Part shown: positions 1 through 10,330 of the stretch, piece after piece
Position numbering within the stretch: position 1 is the first letter of the stretch
Layout of the letters: every line of letters starts with the position of its first letter
Assembly (NCBI RefSeq): GCF_007859315.1
Contig: NZ_VOHA01000003.1
Span: 620,001-684,000, forward strand
Reading direction: 5' to 3'
Source: Reyranella sp. CPCC 100927
GTDB lineage: Bacteria; Pseudomonadota; Alphaproteobacteria; Reyranellales; Reyranellaceae
DNA: 64,000 nt
Notes under the pieces: model-generated
The model's input: only the letters and a program-made list of their open reading frames with translations
Told to the model about the DNA's origin: nothing
The model's database searches: none
Made by a program: the position numbers and the translations under genes

Positions 1-963
1 CTGCTGGCCGCGGCCGCCGCCTTCGCGCTGATCGCGGGCCTCGCCACGAGCTTCTGGACGCTGGTGCCCATGGTGGCGCTGGCCGGTATCGGCAACTGCG
101 TCTTTCATCCCGCCGACTTCGCGATCCTGAATGCCTCGGTGCACGTCAACCGCCTGGGCCGCGCCTATAGCGCGCACGGGCTGGGCGGTACCCTGGGCTG
201 GGTGCCGGCGGCACCGGTGATCTATTTCCTGGCGCATGCCTGGGGCTGGCAGGCCGCGGCGCTGATCTCGGCCGCCGCCGGCGTGCTGGTAGCCGCGATC
301 GTGGCGGGGCAGGGCAGCGTCATGGTCGATCACCGCGTGGCCCGCGTCAGTACGCAGAAGAGCTCGGTGCGCGGCGAGGTGTCCTCGCTGCTGACGGCGC
401 CGATTCTGATCTGCATGCTCTATTTCGCCTTCATCGCCATCACGGTGGTCGGTATCCAGCAGTTTGCCGTGCCGGCGCTGCGCGAGATGTTCCCGATCGG
501 ACTGGAGGCCGCGGCGGCGGCGCTGACGGCGTTGTTGATCGGTTCGGCGGTCGGCGTCGTGATCGGCGGCTGGATTGCCGATCGGGCAACGCGCCATGAC
601 ACGATCGCGGCGGTCGGCCTGTTCATTGCCGGCGCGCTCACGGCACTGATCGCCACCGGCGGCGTGCCGACGTGGCTGGTGCTGCCGCTGATGGCATTGA
701 GCGGCGTTGCCAGTGGGATGACCGGCCCATCGCGCGACATGATCGTGCGCGGTGCCACCCCGCCGGGCGCGTCGGGCAAGGTATTCGGCTTCGTCTACTC
801 CGGCCTGGATATCGGCTCGATGGTCGGGCCGCCGGTGTTCGGTTGGCTGATGGACCACCACCTGCCGCACGCCATCTTCTGGGGCGCGTTTGCGATCTAT
901 ATGTTGAATGTGCTGACGGTGCTGCAGATCCGTCGCTTCGCCCGCGTACCCGCCGCAGCGTAG
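1..963 (+). CDS. MFS transporter, C-terminal part (5' end outside window)
   Basis: The reading frame is open from base 1, so the start lies upstream; about 320 residues are present. They form many hydrophobic helices separated by short Arg/Asp-rich loops, with Gly-rich helices (GGTLGWVP, GSAVGVVIGGWIADR, SGLDIGSMVGPPVFGWLMD) typical of the major facilitator superfamily. The loop GGWIADR matches the G-x-x-x-D-R inter-helix motif of the family. The segment beginning GNCVFHPADFAIL resembles Fsr-like drug exporters, but the substrate cannot be read from the sequence. The gene converges on the peptide ABC cluster, whose last gene ends 40 bases away. Confidence 0.85.
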   Translation: MLAAAAAFALIAGLATSFWTLVPMVALAGIGNCVFHPADFAILNASVHVNRLGRAYSAHGLGGTLGWVPAAPVIYFLAHAWGWQAAALISAAAGVLVAAIVAGQGSVMVDHRVARVSTQKSSVRGEVSSLLTAPILICMLYFAFIAITVVGIQQFAVPALREMFPIGLEAAAAALTALLIGSAVGVVIGGWIADRATRHDTIAAVGLFIAGALTALIATGGVPTWLVLPLMALSGVASGMTGPSRDMIVRGATPPGASGKVFGFVYSGLDIGSMVGPPVFGWLMDHHLPHAIFWGAFAIYMLNVLTVLQIRRFARVPAAA

Positions 964-1002
964 CGGTCTACAATCCGACCGCGCGAAGGGTGGCCATCGG
1001 CG

Positions 1003-3005
<2,003 letters not shown>

Positions 3006-3018
3006 GGATTGACCTCCC

Positions 3019-3099
3019 TGTCATCCCGAGTGCAGCGAGAGATCTCCTGAAAGCGGCGTCTCCTATCGTAGGAGATCCCTCGCTGCGCTCGGGATGACA
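3019..3099. repeat. Inverted-repeat element, TGTCATCCC family
   Basis: The left arm begins TGTCATCCCGAGTGCAGCGA and the right arm is its near-perfect reverse complement ending in TCGGGATGACA, separated by a short variable loop. The same arms recur at 4020-4106, 8212-8299, 26552-27028, 35762-36180 and 62599-62677. It fills the gap between the dppC-like permease and the OppD ATPase and could form a strong hairpin in the operon transcript. Confidence 0.9.
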
Positions 3100-3108
3100 A
3101 GCCCACGC

Positions 3109-3987
3109 TCATCGCTTGAGTCGCGGGTTGAGCTGGTCGCGGATCTGGTCGCCCACCAGGTTGATGGCGACGATCAGGACGATCAGCGCGATGCCGGGAT
3201 AGATCGAGATCCAATAGCGGCCCGACAGCAGATACTGAAAACCGTTGGCGATCAGCATGCCCAGCGATGGTTCGGTCACCGGCAGGCCCAATCCGAGGAA
3301 CGACAGCGTCGCCTCCAGCGCGATTGAATTCGCCACCTGCACCGTGGCCACGACGATCAGCGGCGGCAGGCAGTTGGGCAGGATGTGGCGGAACAGCACC
3401 AAGCGCGCTGGCAGCGGCGTCGACAGCGCCGCTTCGACATAGTCCTTGGCCCGCTCGGTGGCGGCGGCGCCGTGCGCGGTGCGCGCGAAATAGGCGTACT
3501 GTGCCGCCGCCAGCGCCGTGATCATCTGCAGGTGGCCCTGGCCCAGCATCGCCGACAATACCAGCGCCAGCAGGATCGCCGGGAACGACAGCTGCAGGTC
3601 GACGAAGCGCATGATCAGCATCTCGGTGCGGCCGCCGGCGAAGGCCGCCAATGCGCCCATCGTGGCGCCGACGATGAAGGCCACGGCGCCGGCGGCGATG
3701 CCGATCAGCACCGATATGCGCAGGCCGTAGAGGATCGCCGACAGCAGGTCGCGGCCCTGGGCGTCGGTGCCCAGCCAATGGACGTAGCCGCCGCTGCCCA
3801 CCGTCCCTGGCGGCCGCCGCGCATCGGCCAGCACCAGCTTGGCGAGGTTGTAAGGATCCTGCGGCGTGATCAGCGGCGCCAGGATCGCCAGCACCGCGAT
3901 GGCGATGATGACGACCAGCGCCGCCACCGCGATGCGGTTGTCGCGGAACTCGACCCACAGCCGGAAGAGCGGGGTGTCCCGATTCAT
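3109..3987 (-). CDS. Peptide/opine ABC importer permease (DppC/OppC type)
   Basis: A 292-residue inner-membrane permease. There is one N-terminal transmembrane segment (VVIIAIAVLAILAPLI), then the conserved HWLGTDAQGRDLLSAILYG element characteristic of DppC/OppC proteins, and a five-helix BPD_transp_1 core with the EAA-like loop around ERAKDYVEAA. It ends with the family tail GDQIRDQLNPRLKR. It forms a heterodimer with the DppB-type protein encoded just upstream. The ATG at 3987 gives the standard N-terminus. Inverted repeats lie on both sides of the gene. Confidence 0.94.
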   Translation of the reverse strand: MNRDTPLFRLWVEFRDNRIAVAALVVIIAIAVLAILAPLITPQDPYNLAKLVLADARRPPGTVGSGGYVHWLGTDAQGRDLLSAILYGLRISVLIGIAAGAVAFIVGATMGALAAFAGGRTEMLIMRFVDLQLSFPAILLALVLSAMLGQGHLQMITALAAAQYAYFARTAHGAAATERAKDYVEAALSTPLPARLVLFRHILPNCLPPLIVVATVQVANSIALEATLSFLGLGLPVTEPSLGMLIANGFQYLLSGRYWISIYPGIALIVLIVAINLVGDQIRDQLNPRLKR

Positions 3988-4019
3988 GGGAGATTGTTTC
4001 CGTGCCGATTGGGCCGGTC

Positions 4020-4106
4020 TGTCATCCCGAGCGCAGCGAGGGATCTTCCGCGAGTAGCGTACTGTGCGCCTTTCGCAGGAGATCCCTCGCTGTGCTCGGG
4101 ATGACA
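4020..4106. repeat. Inverted-repeat element, TGTCATCCC family
   Basis: The ends TGTCATCCCGAGCGCAGCGA and the complementary TCGGGATGACA flank a short unrelated loop. It lies between the two permease genes, a second interruption of the same operon. Confidence 0.9.
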
Positions 4107-4126
4107 GTCTGAGCGAGCCATCATCA

Positions 4127-5095
4127 TCATCGCCGCGCCCGGATGCGCGGATCGAGCGCCGCGTAGGCGATGTCGATCAGGAAGTTGATGGCGATGAACA
4201 GGAACGCCACCAGCATCAGGTAGGCGACCATGACCGGGCGATCCAGGCTCTGGATCGACTCGATGATCAGCTTACCCAGGCCCGGCCAGGAGAAAATCGT
4301 CTCGGTGACGACGGCGAACGCCAAGGTGGAACCGAACTCGAGGCCGAACACCGTCACGATCGGAATCGATATCAGCGGCAGCACGTGGTGGCGCAGGATG
4401 GTCCATTCCGACTGGCCCGACGCGCGGGCGAACTTCACGGTGTCGGTCAGTATGATCTCGCGCGTGCCGGCGCGCGCCAGCCGCATCATCATCGCCAGCT
4501 TGAACAGCGACAGGTTGATCGCCGGCAGCAGCAGGTGCTGCAGCCCATCCCAGGTCAGGAAACTCCATTCGACGCCGAACACGCTCAGCGTCTCGCCGCG
4601 GCCGCCGGCCGGCAGCCAGCCCAGGGTCACGGCGAACACCAGGATCAGGACCAGGCCGATCCAGAAGGTCGGCACCGAGAAGCCGAGGATCGACAGGCCC
4701 ATCAGCAGGCGTGCCACCCGACTGTCGGGGCGGTAGCCCGCGAACATGCCCAGCGGCACGCCCAGCACGGTTGCGCCGATCACGGCCGCCAGGGTGAGTT
4801 CGAGCGTCGCTGGCAGCCGCGACAGGATCAGGTCGAGCACCGGCATGTTGAAGACGAACGAGCGGCCGAAATCGCCCTGTGCCAGCCGGCCAAGGAAGGC
4901 CAGATACTGTTGCCACAGCGGCTGGTCCAACCCATAGCGGGCGATGGTGTCGAGGCGGATCTGCTGCGTGGCGTCGGGCGAGATCAGCACGTCGATGGGA
5001 TTGCCGATGGCGAACACGCCGGCAAAGACCAGCCCGGCGATCACCACCAGCACCACGATGGCCTGCAGAAAGCGCTGAATCAGGAAGCCGAGCAT
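4127..5095 (-). CDS. Peptide/opine ABC importer permease (DppB/OppB type)
   Basis: A 322-residue permease. It starts MLGFLIQRFLQ, the classic DppB N-terminus: a first membrane helix and then a periplasmic domain with the GLDQPLWQQYLAFLGRLAQGD motif. The later helices include the permease signature around TVKFARASGQSEWTILRHH and the Pro/Trp-containing TETIFSWPGLGKL. The frame is open to 5290 upstream, but that extension runs through a GC-rich inverted repeat and is Arg-rich, so the ATG at 5095 is preferred. It is the first transporter gene downstream of the creatininase-family gene. Confidence 0.93.
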   Translation of the reverse strand: MLGFLIQRFLQAIVVLVVIAGLVFAGVFAIGNPIDVLISPDATQQIRLDTIARYGLDQPLWQQYLAFLGRLAQGDFGRSFVFNMPVLDLILSRLPATLELTLAAVIGATVLGVPLGMFAGYRPDSRVARLLMGLSILGFSVPTFWIGLVLILVFAVTLGWLPAGGRGETLSVFGVEWSFLTWDGLQHLLLPAINLSLFKLAMMMRLARAGTREIILTDTVKFARASGQSEWTILRHHVLPLISIPIVTVFGLEFGSTLAFAVVTETIFSWPGLGKLIIESIQSLDRPVMVAYLMLVAFLFIAINFLIDIAYAALDPRIRARR

Positions 5096-5108
5096 GGGGG
5101 TCGGGTCC

Positions 5109-5217
5109 TTTTCGGACCGCGCGCGTCCACGCGCGCCTCGGCGCGCCAGCGCCGATAGTCGTCCGCTCTTCGCCTCGCTGCGAGCGAATGCGCGCGTGGA
5201 CGCGCGCGGTCCGAAAA
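5109..5217. repeat. Perfect 27-bp inverted repeat
   Basis: Arms 5109-5135 and 5191-5217 are exact reverse complements (left arm starts TTTTCGGACCGCGCGCGTCC) around a 55-base loop. It sits between the creatininase-family gene and dppB. It belongs to a different repeat family from the TGTCATCCC elements. Confidence 0.88.
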
Positions 5218-5235
5218 AGAACAGCCGATCATGGC

Positions 5236-5937
5236 CTACGGCCAGTCCTCCTCGATGATGGTGCGTGTCTCGGCGACGGCGACCTGCCACAGCGCCAGCA
5301 CCTCGTCGTCCGGACGCTCGTAGCGGCCATGGAAGTTACCGTCGCCGATCAAGGCGCGCACCTCCGCCGGGTTTGCCGTCTGCAACCGTCTCATGTCGAC
5401 CGCGGGCTTGGCTGCCTCCGGTGGTTTCACGCCCGGCACGCGGGTCCAGGGAAAGTTCTCCATCCAGCTGGCGTGCGATGCGGCGGGATCGATTTCCAAC
5501 ACTTTGGCCCAGGTCTTCGGCGCGTTCCACCAGTTGTGCAGCTTGATGCGGGCATCGCGGCGGTGCACCATCCATTCCTTGAAGAAGCCCTGGATCGGGC
5601 TGTTGCCGCCGTGGCCGTTCACGACCACGACGCGACGGAAGCCGGACCGGTACAGGCTTTCCAGGATGTCCTCGATCAGCGCCACGTAGGTCGACAGCCG
5701 CAGGGTCACGGTGCCCGGAAAATCGGCAAAATACGGCGTCAAGCCGAACGGCACCGCCGGGTAGACCGGCACGCCGAGCGGTTCCGCCGCGTCCACCGCC
5801 ACCTTCTCCGACAGGATCATGTCGACGCACAGGCTGAGATAGGCGTGCTGTTCCACGCTGCCGATCGGCAGCACGCAGCGGTCGTCGCGCTGCACGCGCG
5901 CCTCGACCTGCATCCAGTTCATGTCGGCGATTCGCAT
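5236..5937 (-). CDS. Creatininase-family amidohydrolase
   Basis: A 233-residue protein of the creatininase fold, a metal-dependent family hydrolysing cyclic or linear amides. Hallmarks are PIGSVEQH (Glu29, His31), a nearby Asp39, the NGHGGN loop at about 107-112, and a downstream H-A-x-x-x-E stretch (SHASWMEN), all positions expected to bind metal by family analogy. The ATG at 5937 gives the usual MRIADMNW-type N-terminus; the frame extends 22 codons further but into the promoter gap. It is the first gene of the minus-strand operon and divergent from the marR gene. Actual creatininase activity is not implied, because the family also includes other amidases. Confidence 0.88.
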   Translation of the reverse strand: MRIADMNWMQVEARVQRDDRCVLPIGSVEQHAYLSLCVDMILSEKVAVDAAEPLGVPVYPAVPFGLTPYFADFPGTVTLRLSTYVALIEDILESLYRSGFRRVVVVNGHGGNSPIQGFFKEWMVHRRDARIKLHNWWNAPKTWAKVLEIDPAASHASWMENFPWTRVPGVKPPEAAKPAVDMRRLQTANPAEVRALIGDGNFHGRYERPDDEVLALWQVAVAETRTIIEEDWP

Positions 5938-6012
5938 GGGCTTCCTCGTGCCGATCCCGGATGGTGACGGGGATGGCGAGCGGCACTTGACCAAGGGCTG
6001 CAAGTATCGTCA

Positions 6013-6028
6013 AGTTCCATATGGAACT
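6013..6028. promoter_or_regulatory. Perfect 16-bp palindrome, probable MarR operator
   Basis: AGTTCCATATGGAACT is a perfect palindrome centred between the divergent creatininase-type gene (start 5937) and the marR-type gene (start about 6043). Its size and symmetry suit a winged-helix dimer, and its place so close to the regulator's start suggests autoregulation and joint control of both arms. Binding is inferred, not shown. Confidence 0.7.
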
Positions 6029-6042
6029 AATTGGGGCGGGGG

Positions 6043-6597
6043 ATGGCGGCAAGTCCGCAAAAGCGATCGACAGGCGTTGTGGCCCGGTTTCCGGCGACCA
6101 AGGCGCCGGCCCTGCATCCGGTCATCGCCGTAAAGCTATGGGAGAACCCGTGCTGGTTCTCGTTCCGCATCAACTACCTTGCGCTGCAGTTCAACGTTCC
6201 CATCTACGGCTGGATCGAGCGCCGCTACGGCCTGATGCGGCCGGAGTATGTCGTGCTCTATTCGCTGTTCCTGAAGGACGGCATCACGGCCAACGACATC
6301 TGCCAGTCCTCGGGCTTTCCCAAGAACACGCTCAGCCGCGCGATCCAGAAGCTGCTGCGCCGCCGCCTGATCCGCCGCGCCGCCGATCCGCTTGACCGGC
6401 GCCGTTACGGTCTGCGGTTGACCGCCGAAGGGCGGCGTATCGTCGATGAAACCCTGCCGGCGATGCTGGAGCGCGAGCGCCAGATGCTGGCCAATCTTAA
6501 CCAAGACGAGCAGCAGGTGTTGACCGAACTGCTCGCACGCCTGGTCCTGGACTCACCGACATGGCCGGCGCACGTCGAACAGGAGGACTCACCATGA
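6043..6597 (+). CDS. MarR-family transcriptional regulator
   Basis: A 184-residue regulator with a MarR winged helix. The recognition region is ITANDICQSSGFPKNTLSRAIQKLLRRRLI, followed by the wing DPLDRRRYGLRLTAEG with the family D-x-R-x-x-x-x-x-L-T-x-x-G pattern. An in-frame TTG exists at 6031, but the ATG at 6043 follows a purine-rich GGGGCGGGGG stretch. Its stop overlaps the ATG of the binding-protein gene (ATGA), so regulator and transporter are co-translated. It probably senses a ligand of the pathway and binds the palindrome at 6013-6028. Confidence 0.88.
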   Translation: MAASPQKRSTGVVARFPATKAPALHPVIAVKLWENPCWFSFRINYLALQFNVPIYGWIERRYGLMRPEYVVLYSLFLKDGITANDICQSSGFPKNTLSRAIQKLLRRRLIRRAADPLDRRRYGLRLTAEGRRIVDETLPAMLERERQMLANLNQDEQQVLTELLARLVLDSPTWPAHVEQEDSP

Positions 6598-8189
6598 CGA
6601 TCTACGGACGCACCCTTGCCGCGGCGCTGGTGGCGGCGACTTGTCTGACGCTGGCGCCGACGCCGTCGATGGCGCAGACGCTCACCATCGGCGTGCGCGC
6701 CGGCCCCGAGTCGATCGACCCGCATTTTACCGCCACCGGCACGCATGCCGAGGCGCTGAAGCACGTGTTCGATACCCTGGTATGGTCGGGTGACGGCCTG
6801 GAGCTGGAGCCGCGGCTGGCGTTGAGCTGGAAGGCGCTCGATGCCACGACCTGGGAATTCAAGCTGCGTCCGGGCGTGAAGTTCCACGACGGCTCGGACT
6901 TCACGGCCGAGGATGTGAAGTTCTCGATCGAGCGCATCCCGATGGTGGCCGGTCCCAATCCGACGACGATCTATGTGCGCCGGGTCAAGGAAACCAAGAT
7001 TGTCGATGCGCACACGGTCCACATCATCACCGACGGGCCGGCGCCCAGCCTGCCCAACGACTTCATCCGCCTGTTCATCGTCTCGCACAAGGCGGCGGCC
7101 GGCCTGACCAAGGAGACCGCCAACGAGGCGTTCAACACCGGCAAGGCCGCCGTCGGCACCGGGCCCTACAAGTTCGTGTCGTGGACGCCCAAGGAACAGC
7201 TGGTGCTCGAGCGCTTCGACGGTTTCTGGGGACCCAAGGAGCCGTGGCAGCGTCACGTGCGCAAGGAGATCGCCAACGATGCCGCGCGCGTGGCCCAGCT
7301 GAAGGCAGGCCAGGTCGACCTGATCGTGCGGGCGCCGGCGTCCGATGTGCCGACCCTGGAGCGCGACTCCAAGCTTTCCGTGGTGAAGGTCGACACGGTC
7401 TATATCTTCAACATGGAGCTCGACCTGCGCGACAAGCCGGCCCAGGTCACGGCCAAGGACGGCTCGCCGCTCGACAAGAACCCGCTGCAGAACCCCAAGG
7501 TGCGCGAGGCGCTCGACCTCGCGATCGATCGCAAGGCGCTGGCCGAGATCGCGATGGAGGGGTTGGGCAAGCCGCAGAACCAACTCGTGACGCCCGGCGT
7601 CTTCGGCTACAGCAAGAAGGTGCCTGAATCGAAGTACGATCCGGCGCGTGCCAAGCAGTTGCTGGCCGAGGCAGGCTACGCCAACGGCTTCAAGGTGACG
7701 CTGAGCTTCACCAGCGACCGGCTGCCCGGCGACCGGCAGGTCGGCACGTCGATTGCGCAGATGCTGGCTGCGATCGGTATCGATGCCCAGGCCAATGCGC
7801 AGCCGGGCGCCGTGTTCTTCCCGGCGCGCACGCGCGGCGATTTTTCGATGGCGATGTCGGGTTGGGGCACACTGACCGGCGAGGCGCACTACACGCTCTC
7901 GTCGGTGGCGCACTCGAATGACAAAGAGAAGCGCATGGGCGCCTTCAACGTGCTGGGCTACAAGAACCCGGAGCTCGACAAGGTCCTGCAGGACGCCGCC
8001 GTCGAGATGGACGACGCCAAGCGTCGCGCCTTGCTGGAACGCGCCAACGAGATCGTCGCCGTCGACCGTCCGCGGCTGTCGATCGTGTCGGTCGGCTCGG
8101 CCTGGGCCATGCAGAAAGCCAAGGTCACGATCAAGCCGCGCGTCGATGAGGACACGCTGGCCATGAACATCCGACCGGCCGCGAAGTAG
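6594..8189 (+). CDS. Peptide/opine ABC importer periplasmic binding protein (SBP_bac_5)
   Basis: A 531-residue exported binding protein with a Sec signal peptide (hydrophobic residues 8-21, likely cleavage after SMA at 27). The mature start TLTIGVRAGPESIDPHF and the block TWEFKLRPGVKFHDGSDFTAEDVKFS are classic for the DppA/OppA family. AGGAGG at 6581-6586 precedes the ATG at 6594, which overlaps the marR stop. It supplies the ligand to the permeases encoded on the opposite strand. The ligand could be a peptide, opine or other amide; the neighbouring isoaspartyl peptidase and creatininase favour an amide-bonded compound. Confidence 0.94.
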   Translation: MTIYGRTLAAALVAATCLTLAPTPSMAQTLTIGVRAGPESIDPHFTATGTHAEALKHVFDTLVWSGDGLELEPRLALSWKALDATTWEFKLRPGVKFHDGSDFTAEDVKFSIERIPMVAGPNPTTIYVRRVKETKIVDAHTVHIITDGPAPSLPNDFIRLFIVSHKAAAGLTKETANEAFNTGKAAVGTGPYKFVSWTPKEQLVLERFDGFWGPKEPWQRHVRKEIANDAARVAQLKAGQVDLIVRAPASDVPTLERDSKLSVVKVDTVYIFNMELDLRDKPAQVTAKDGSPLDKNPLQNPKVREALDLAIDRKALAEIAMEGLGKPQNQLVTPGVFGYSKKVPESKYDPARAKQLLAEAGYANGFKVTLSFTSDRLPGDRQVGTSIAQMLAAIGIDAQANAQPGAVFFPARTRGDFSMAMSGWGTLTGEAHYTLSSVAHSNDKEKRMGAFNVLGYKNPELDKVLQDAAVEMDDAKRRALLERANEIVAVDRPRLSIVSVGSAWAMQKAKVTIKPRVDEDTLAMNIRPAAK

Positions 8190-8211
8190 GAACCTGCCCA
8201 CGTAGTAGGAC

Positions 8212-8299
8212 TGTCATCCCGAGCGCAGCGAGGGATCTTTTGATGCAGGCGCACCCGTGCGCCACGTGCAGAAGATCCCTCGCTGCGCTCGGGATGACA
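8212..8299. repeat. Inverted-repeat element, TGTCATCCC family
   Basis: Arms as in the copies at 3019 and 4020, here between the binding-protein gene and the isoaspartyl peptidase gene. It splits the plus-strand operon in the same way the other two split the minus-strand operon. Confidence 0.9.
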
Positions 8300-8321
8300 G
8301 CTGAAAAAGGAACGCAATATC

Positions 8322-9275
8322 ATGTCTCTTCCGGCGATCGCGATTCACGGCGGCTGCGGCACGTTGGCCGCCAACCTTCAGAGCGAGGCGGACTGGGCGC
8401 AGACGCGCGCGCATCTGGAAGCAGCGCTGCGCGCCGGATGGAAGATCCTCACAGCGGGAGGATCGGCGCTCGATGCGGTCGAGGCCGCCGTCGTGGTTCT
8501 GGAGGACAGTCCGCACTTCAACGCTGGCCACGGTGCCGCCCTGACCGAACAGTCGGTCCACGAGCTCGATGCTTCCATCATGGACGGCGCCACGCTGGCA
8601 GCGGGCGGCGTCTGCACGGTGCGCGCCATTCGCAACCCGATCCGCGCCGCGCGCGCCGTGATGGACCAGTCCGATTGCGTGCTGCTGTCCGGCGATGCCG
8701 CTGATGCCTTTGCCCGGTCGAAGGGGTTGCCGACTGTCGCCAACGGCTACTTCACCACTGAGCGCCGTGTACAGGCCCTGGCGTCGCTGAAGGCACGCGC
8801 GGCGCGCGGCACCATCGGGCTGGCGTCGGAAGCGGAGCGCCACGGTACGGTCGGCGCCGTGGCGCTGGACCGCCAGGGCGACCTGGCGGCGGCTACCTCC
8901 ACCGGCGGCTTCAACAACAAGCCGGCCGGGCGGGTCGGCGACACGCCCATCGTGGGCGCCGGGACCTACGCCCGCAACGGTGTCTGCGCAGTGTCGTGCA
9001 CCGGCCAGGGTGAAGTCTTCATGCGCCGCGTTGCTGCCTACGACGTTGCCGCGCGGATGTCCTATGGCGGTCAGACCTTGCGCCAGGCCACCGATACGCT
9101 GGTGTTCGACGTGATGTCCGGCCACAAGATCGGTGCCGGCCTGATCGCGATCGATGCCTTCGGCCAGGTGTGCGCGCCGTTCAACACCTTGGGCATGGCG
9201 CGCGGCTGGATCGGTACCGACGGCGTGCTGAACGTCGCCACGCACAAGGACGTCCTGCGCATGGAACGCGCATGA
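8322..9275 (+). CDS. iaaA: Isoaspartyl peptidase / plant-type L-asparaginase (Ntn hydrolase)
   Basis: A 317-residue type III asparaginase. The family opening AIHGGCG, the NAGHGAALT segment and the autoprocessing site HGTVGAVALD (expected cleavage between Gly175 and Thr176, leaving Thr176 as nucleophile) are all present, as is STGGFNNK at 193-200. The enzyme should cleave itself into two subunits and hydrolyse isoaspartyl dipeptides and asparagine. Its stop overlaps the next start as ATGA. In this cluster it probably acts on the compound imported by the ABC system. Confidence 0.9.
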   Translation: MSLPAIAIHGGCGTLAANLQSEADWAQTRAHLEAALRAGWKILTAGGSALDAVEAAVVVLEDSPHFNAGHGAALTEQSVHELDASIMDGATLAAGGVCTVRAIRNPIRAARAVMDQSDCVLLSGDAADAFARSKGLPTVANGYFTTERRVQALASLKARAARGTIGLASEAERHGTVGAVALDRQGDLAAATSTGGFNNKPAGRVGDTPIVGAGTYARNGVCAVSCTGQGEVFMRRVAAYDVAARMSYGGQTLRQATDTLVFDVMSGHKIGAGLIAIDAFGQVCAPFNTLGMARGWIGTDGVLNVATHKDVLRMERA

Positions 9276-10330
9276 GTGTCGCGGCAGACGAACCGATCCT
9301 GATCTGGGGCGCCGGCGCGATCGGCGGCACCTTGGGCGCCTATTGGGCGCGCGCCGGCGTACCGGTGCTGCTGGTCGACATCGTGCCCGAGCATGTCGCG
9401 GCCTGCCGCACGTCGGGCCTTGCCATCGAAGGGCCCGTCGATACCTTCACGCAGGTCGTGCCGGCCGTCACGCCCGATGCATTGACCGGCACGTACAGAC
9501 GCATCGTGCTGGCCGTGAAGGCACATGCGACCGAAGCGGCGCTGGTACGCCTGTCCCCGCACCTGGCGCCCGACGGTTACGTGCTGTCGGCACAAAACGG
9601 CCTCAACGAGCTGGCCATCAGCGCCGGGGTCGGCGCCGCCCGCACCATGGGCTGCTTCGTCAATTTCGGCGCCGACTGGCTGGGGCCCGGCCGCATCCTG
9701 TTCGGCAATCGCGCGGCTGTCGTGGTCGGCGAGATCGACGGCACCGTGCGTGAGCGCACGCGGGCAATGCATGCGCTGCTGCAGCGCTTCGAGCCGGATG
9801 CCGTGTTGACCGACAACATCTGGGGCTACCTCTGGGGCAAACTCGCCTACGGCGCGATGCTGTTCGCCACCGCGCTCACGAACGACTCGATGGCCGACAA
9901 CTTTGCCGCCCCCGATCGCTTCGCCGTGTTCGATCGGCTCGGCCGTGAGGTCATGCTGGTGGCCGCCGCGCGCGGGATAGCGCCGGTGGGTTTCAACGGC
10001 TTCGATCCCGGCGCGTTTGCGCCGCAGGCCTCGGCCGCGCAGTCGCGCGCCAGCATTGCGGCGCTCGCCGAATTCAACCGCCACACCGCCAAGACCCATT
10101 CCGGCATCTGGCGCGATCTGGCGGTGCGCAGGCGAAAGACCGAGGTCGACCCGCAGATCGGCATCATCGCCCGGCTGGGCGCCGAGGCTGGCGTCGATAC
10201 GCCGGCGATCCGCGCGCTGGTCGATCTGATCCACGACGTGGAGGAGGGGCGCCTGACGCAGTCCGCCGATACCATGCAGCACCTGATCGACACATGCACA
10301 TCAGCTTCAGCGGTCGCACCGCGCTCGTAA
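9272..10330 (+). CDS. Ketopantoate reductase (ApbA/PanE) family oxidoreductase
   Basis: A 352-residue protein with an N-terminal Rossmann motif IWGAGAIGGTLGAYWARAG, the central KAHATEAAL region with a conserved Lys, and a helical C-terminal domain with KLAYGAMLFATALTNDS. This is the PanE_ApbA fold: NADPH-dependent 2-oxoacid reductases. The ATG at 9272 overlaps the iaaA stop. Placement in a catabolic operon makes a pathway-specific 2-oxo/2-hydroxy acid dehydrogenase more likely than pantothenate synthesis. The frame is open upstream to 9170, but that part lies inside iaaA. Confidence 0.85.
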   Translation: MSVAADEPILIWGAGAIGGTLGAYWARAGVPVLLVDIVPEHVAACRTSGLAIEGPVDTFTQVVPAVTPDALTGTYRRIVLAVKAHATEAALVRLSPHLAPDGYVLSAQNGLNELAISAGVGAARTMGCFVNFGADWLGPGRILFGNRAAVVVGEIDGTVRERTRAMHALLQRFEPDAVLTDNIWGYLWGKLAYGAMLFATALTNDSMADNFAAPDRFAVFDRLGREVMLVAAARGIAPVGFNGFDPGAFAPQASAAQSRASIAALAEFNRHTAKTHSGIWRDLAVRRRKTEVDPQIGIIARLGAEAGVDTPAIRALVDLIHDVEEGRLTQSADTMQHLIDTCTSASAVAPRS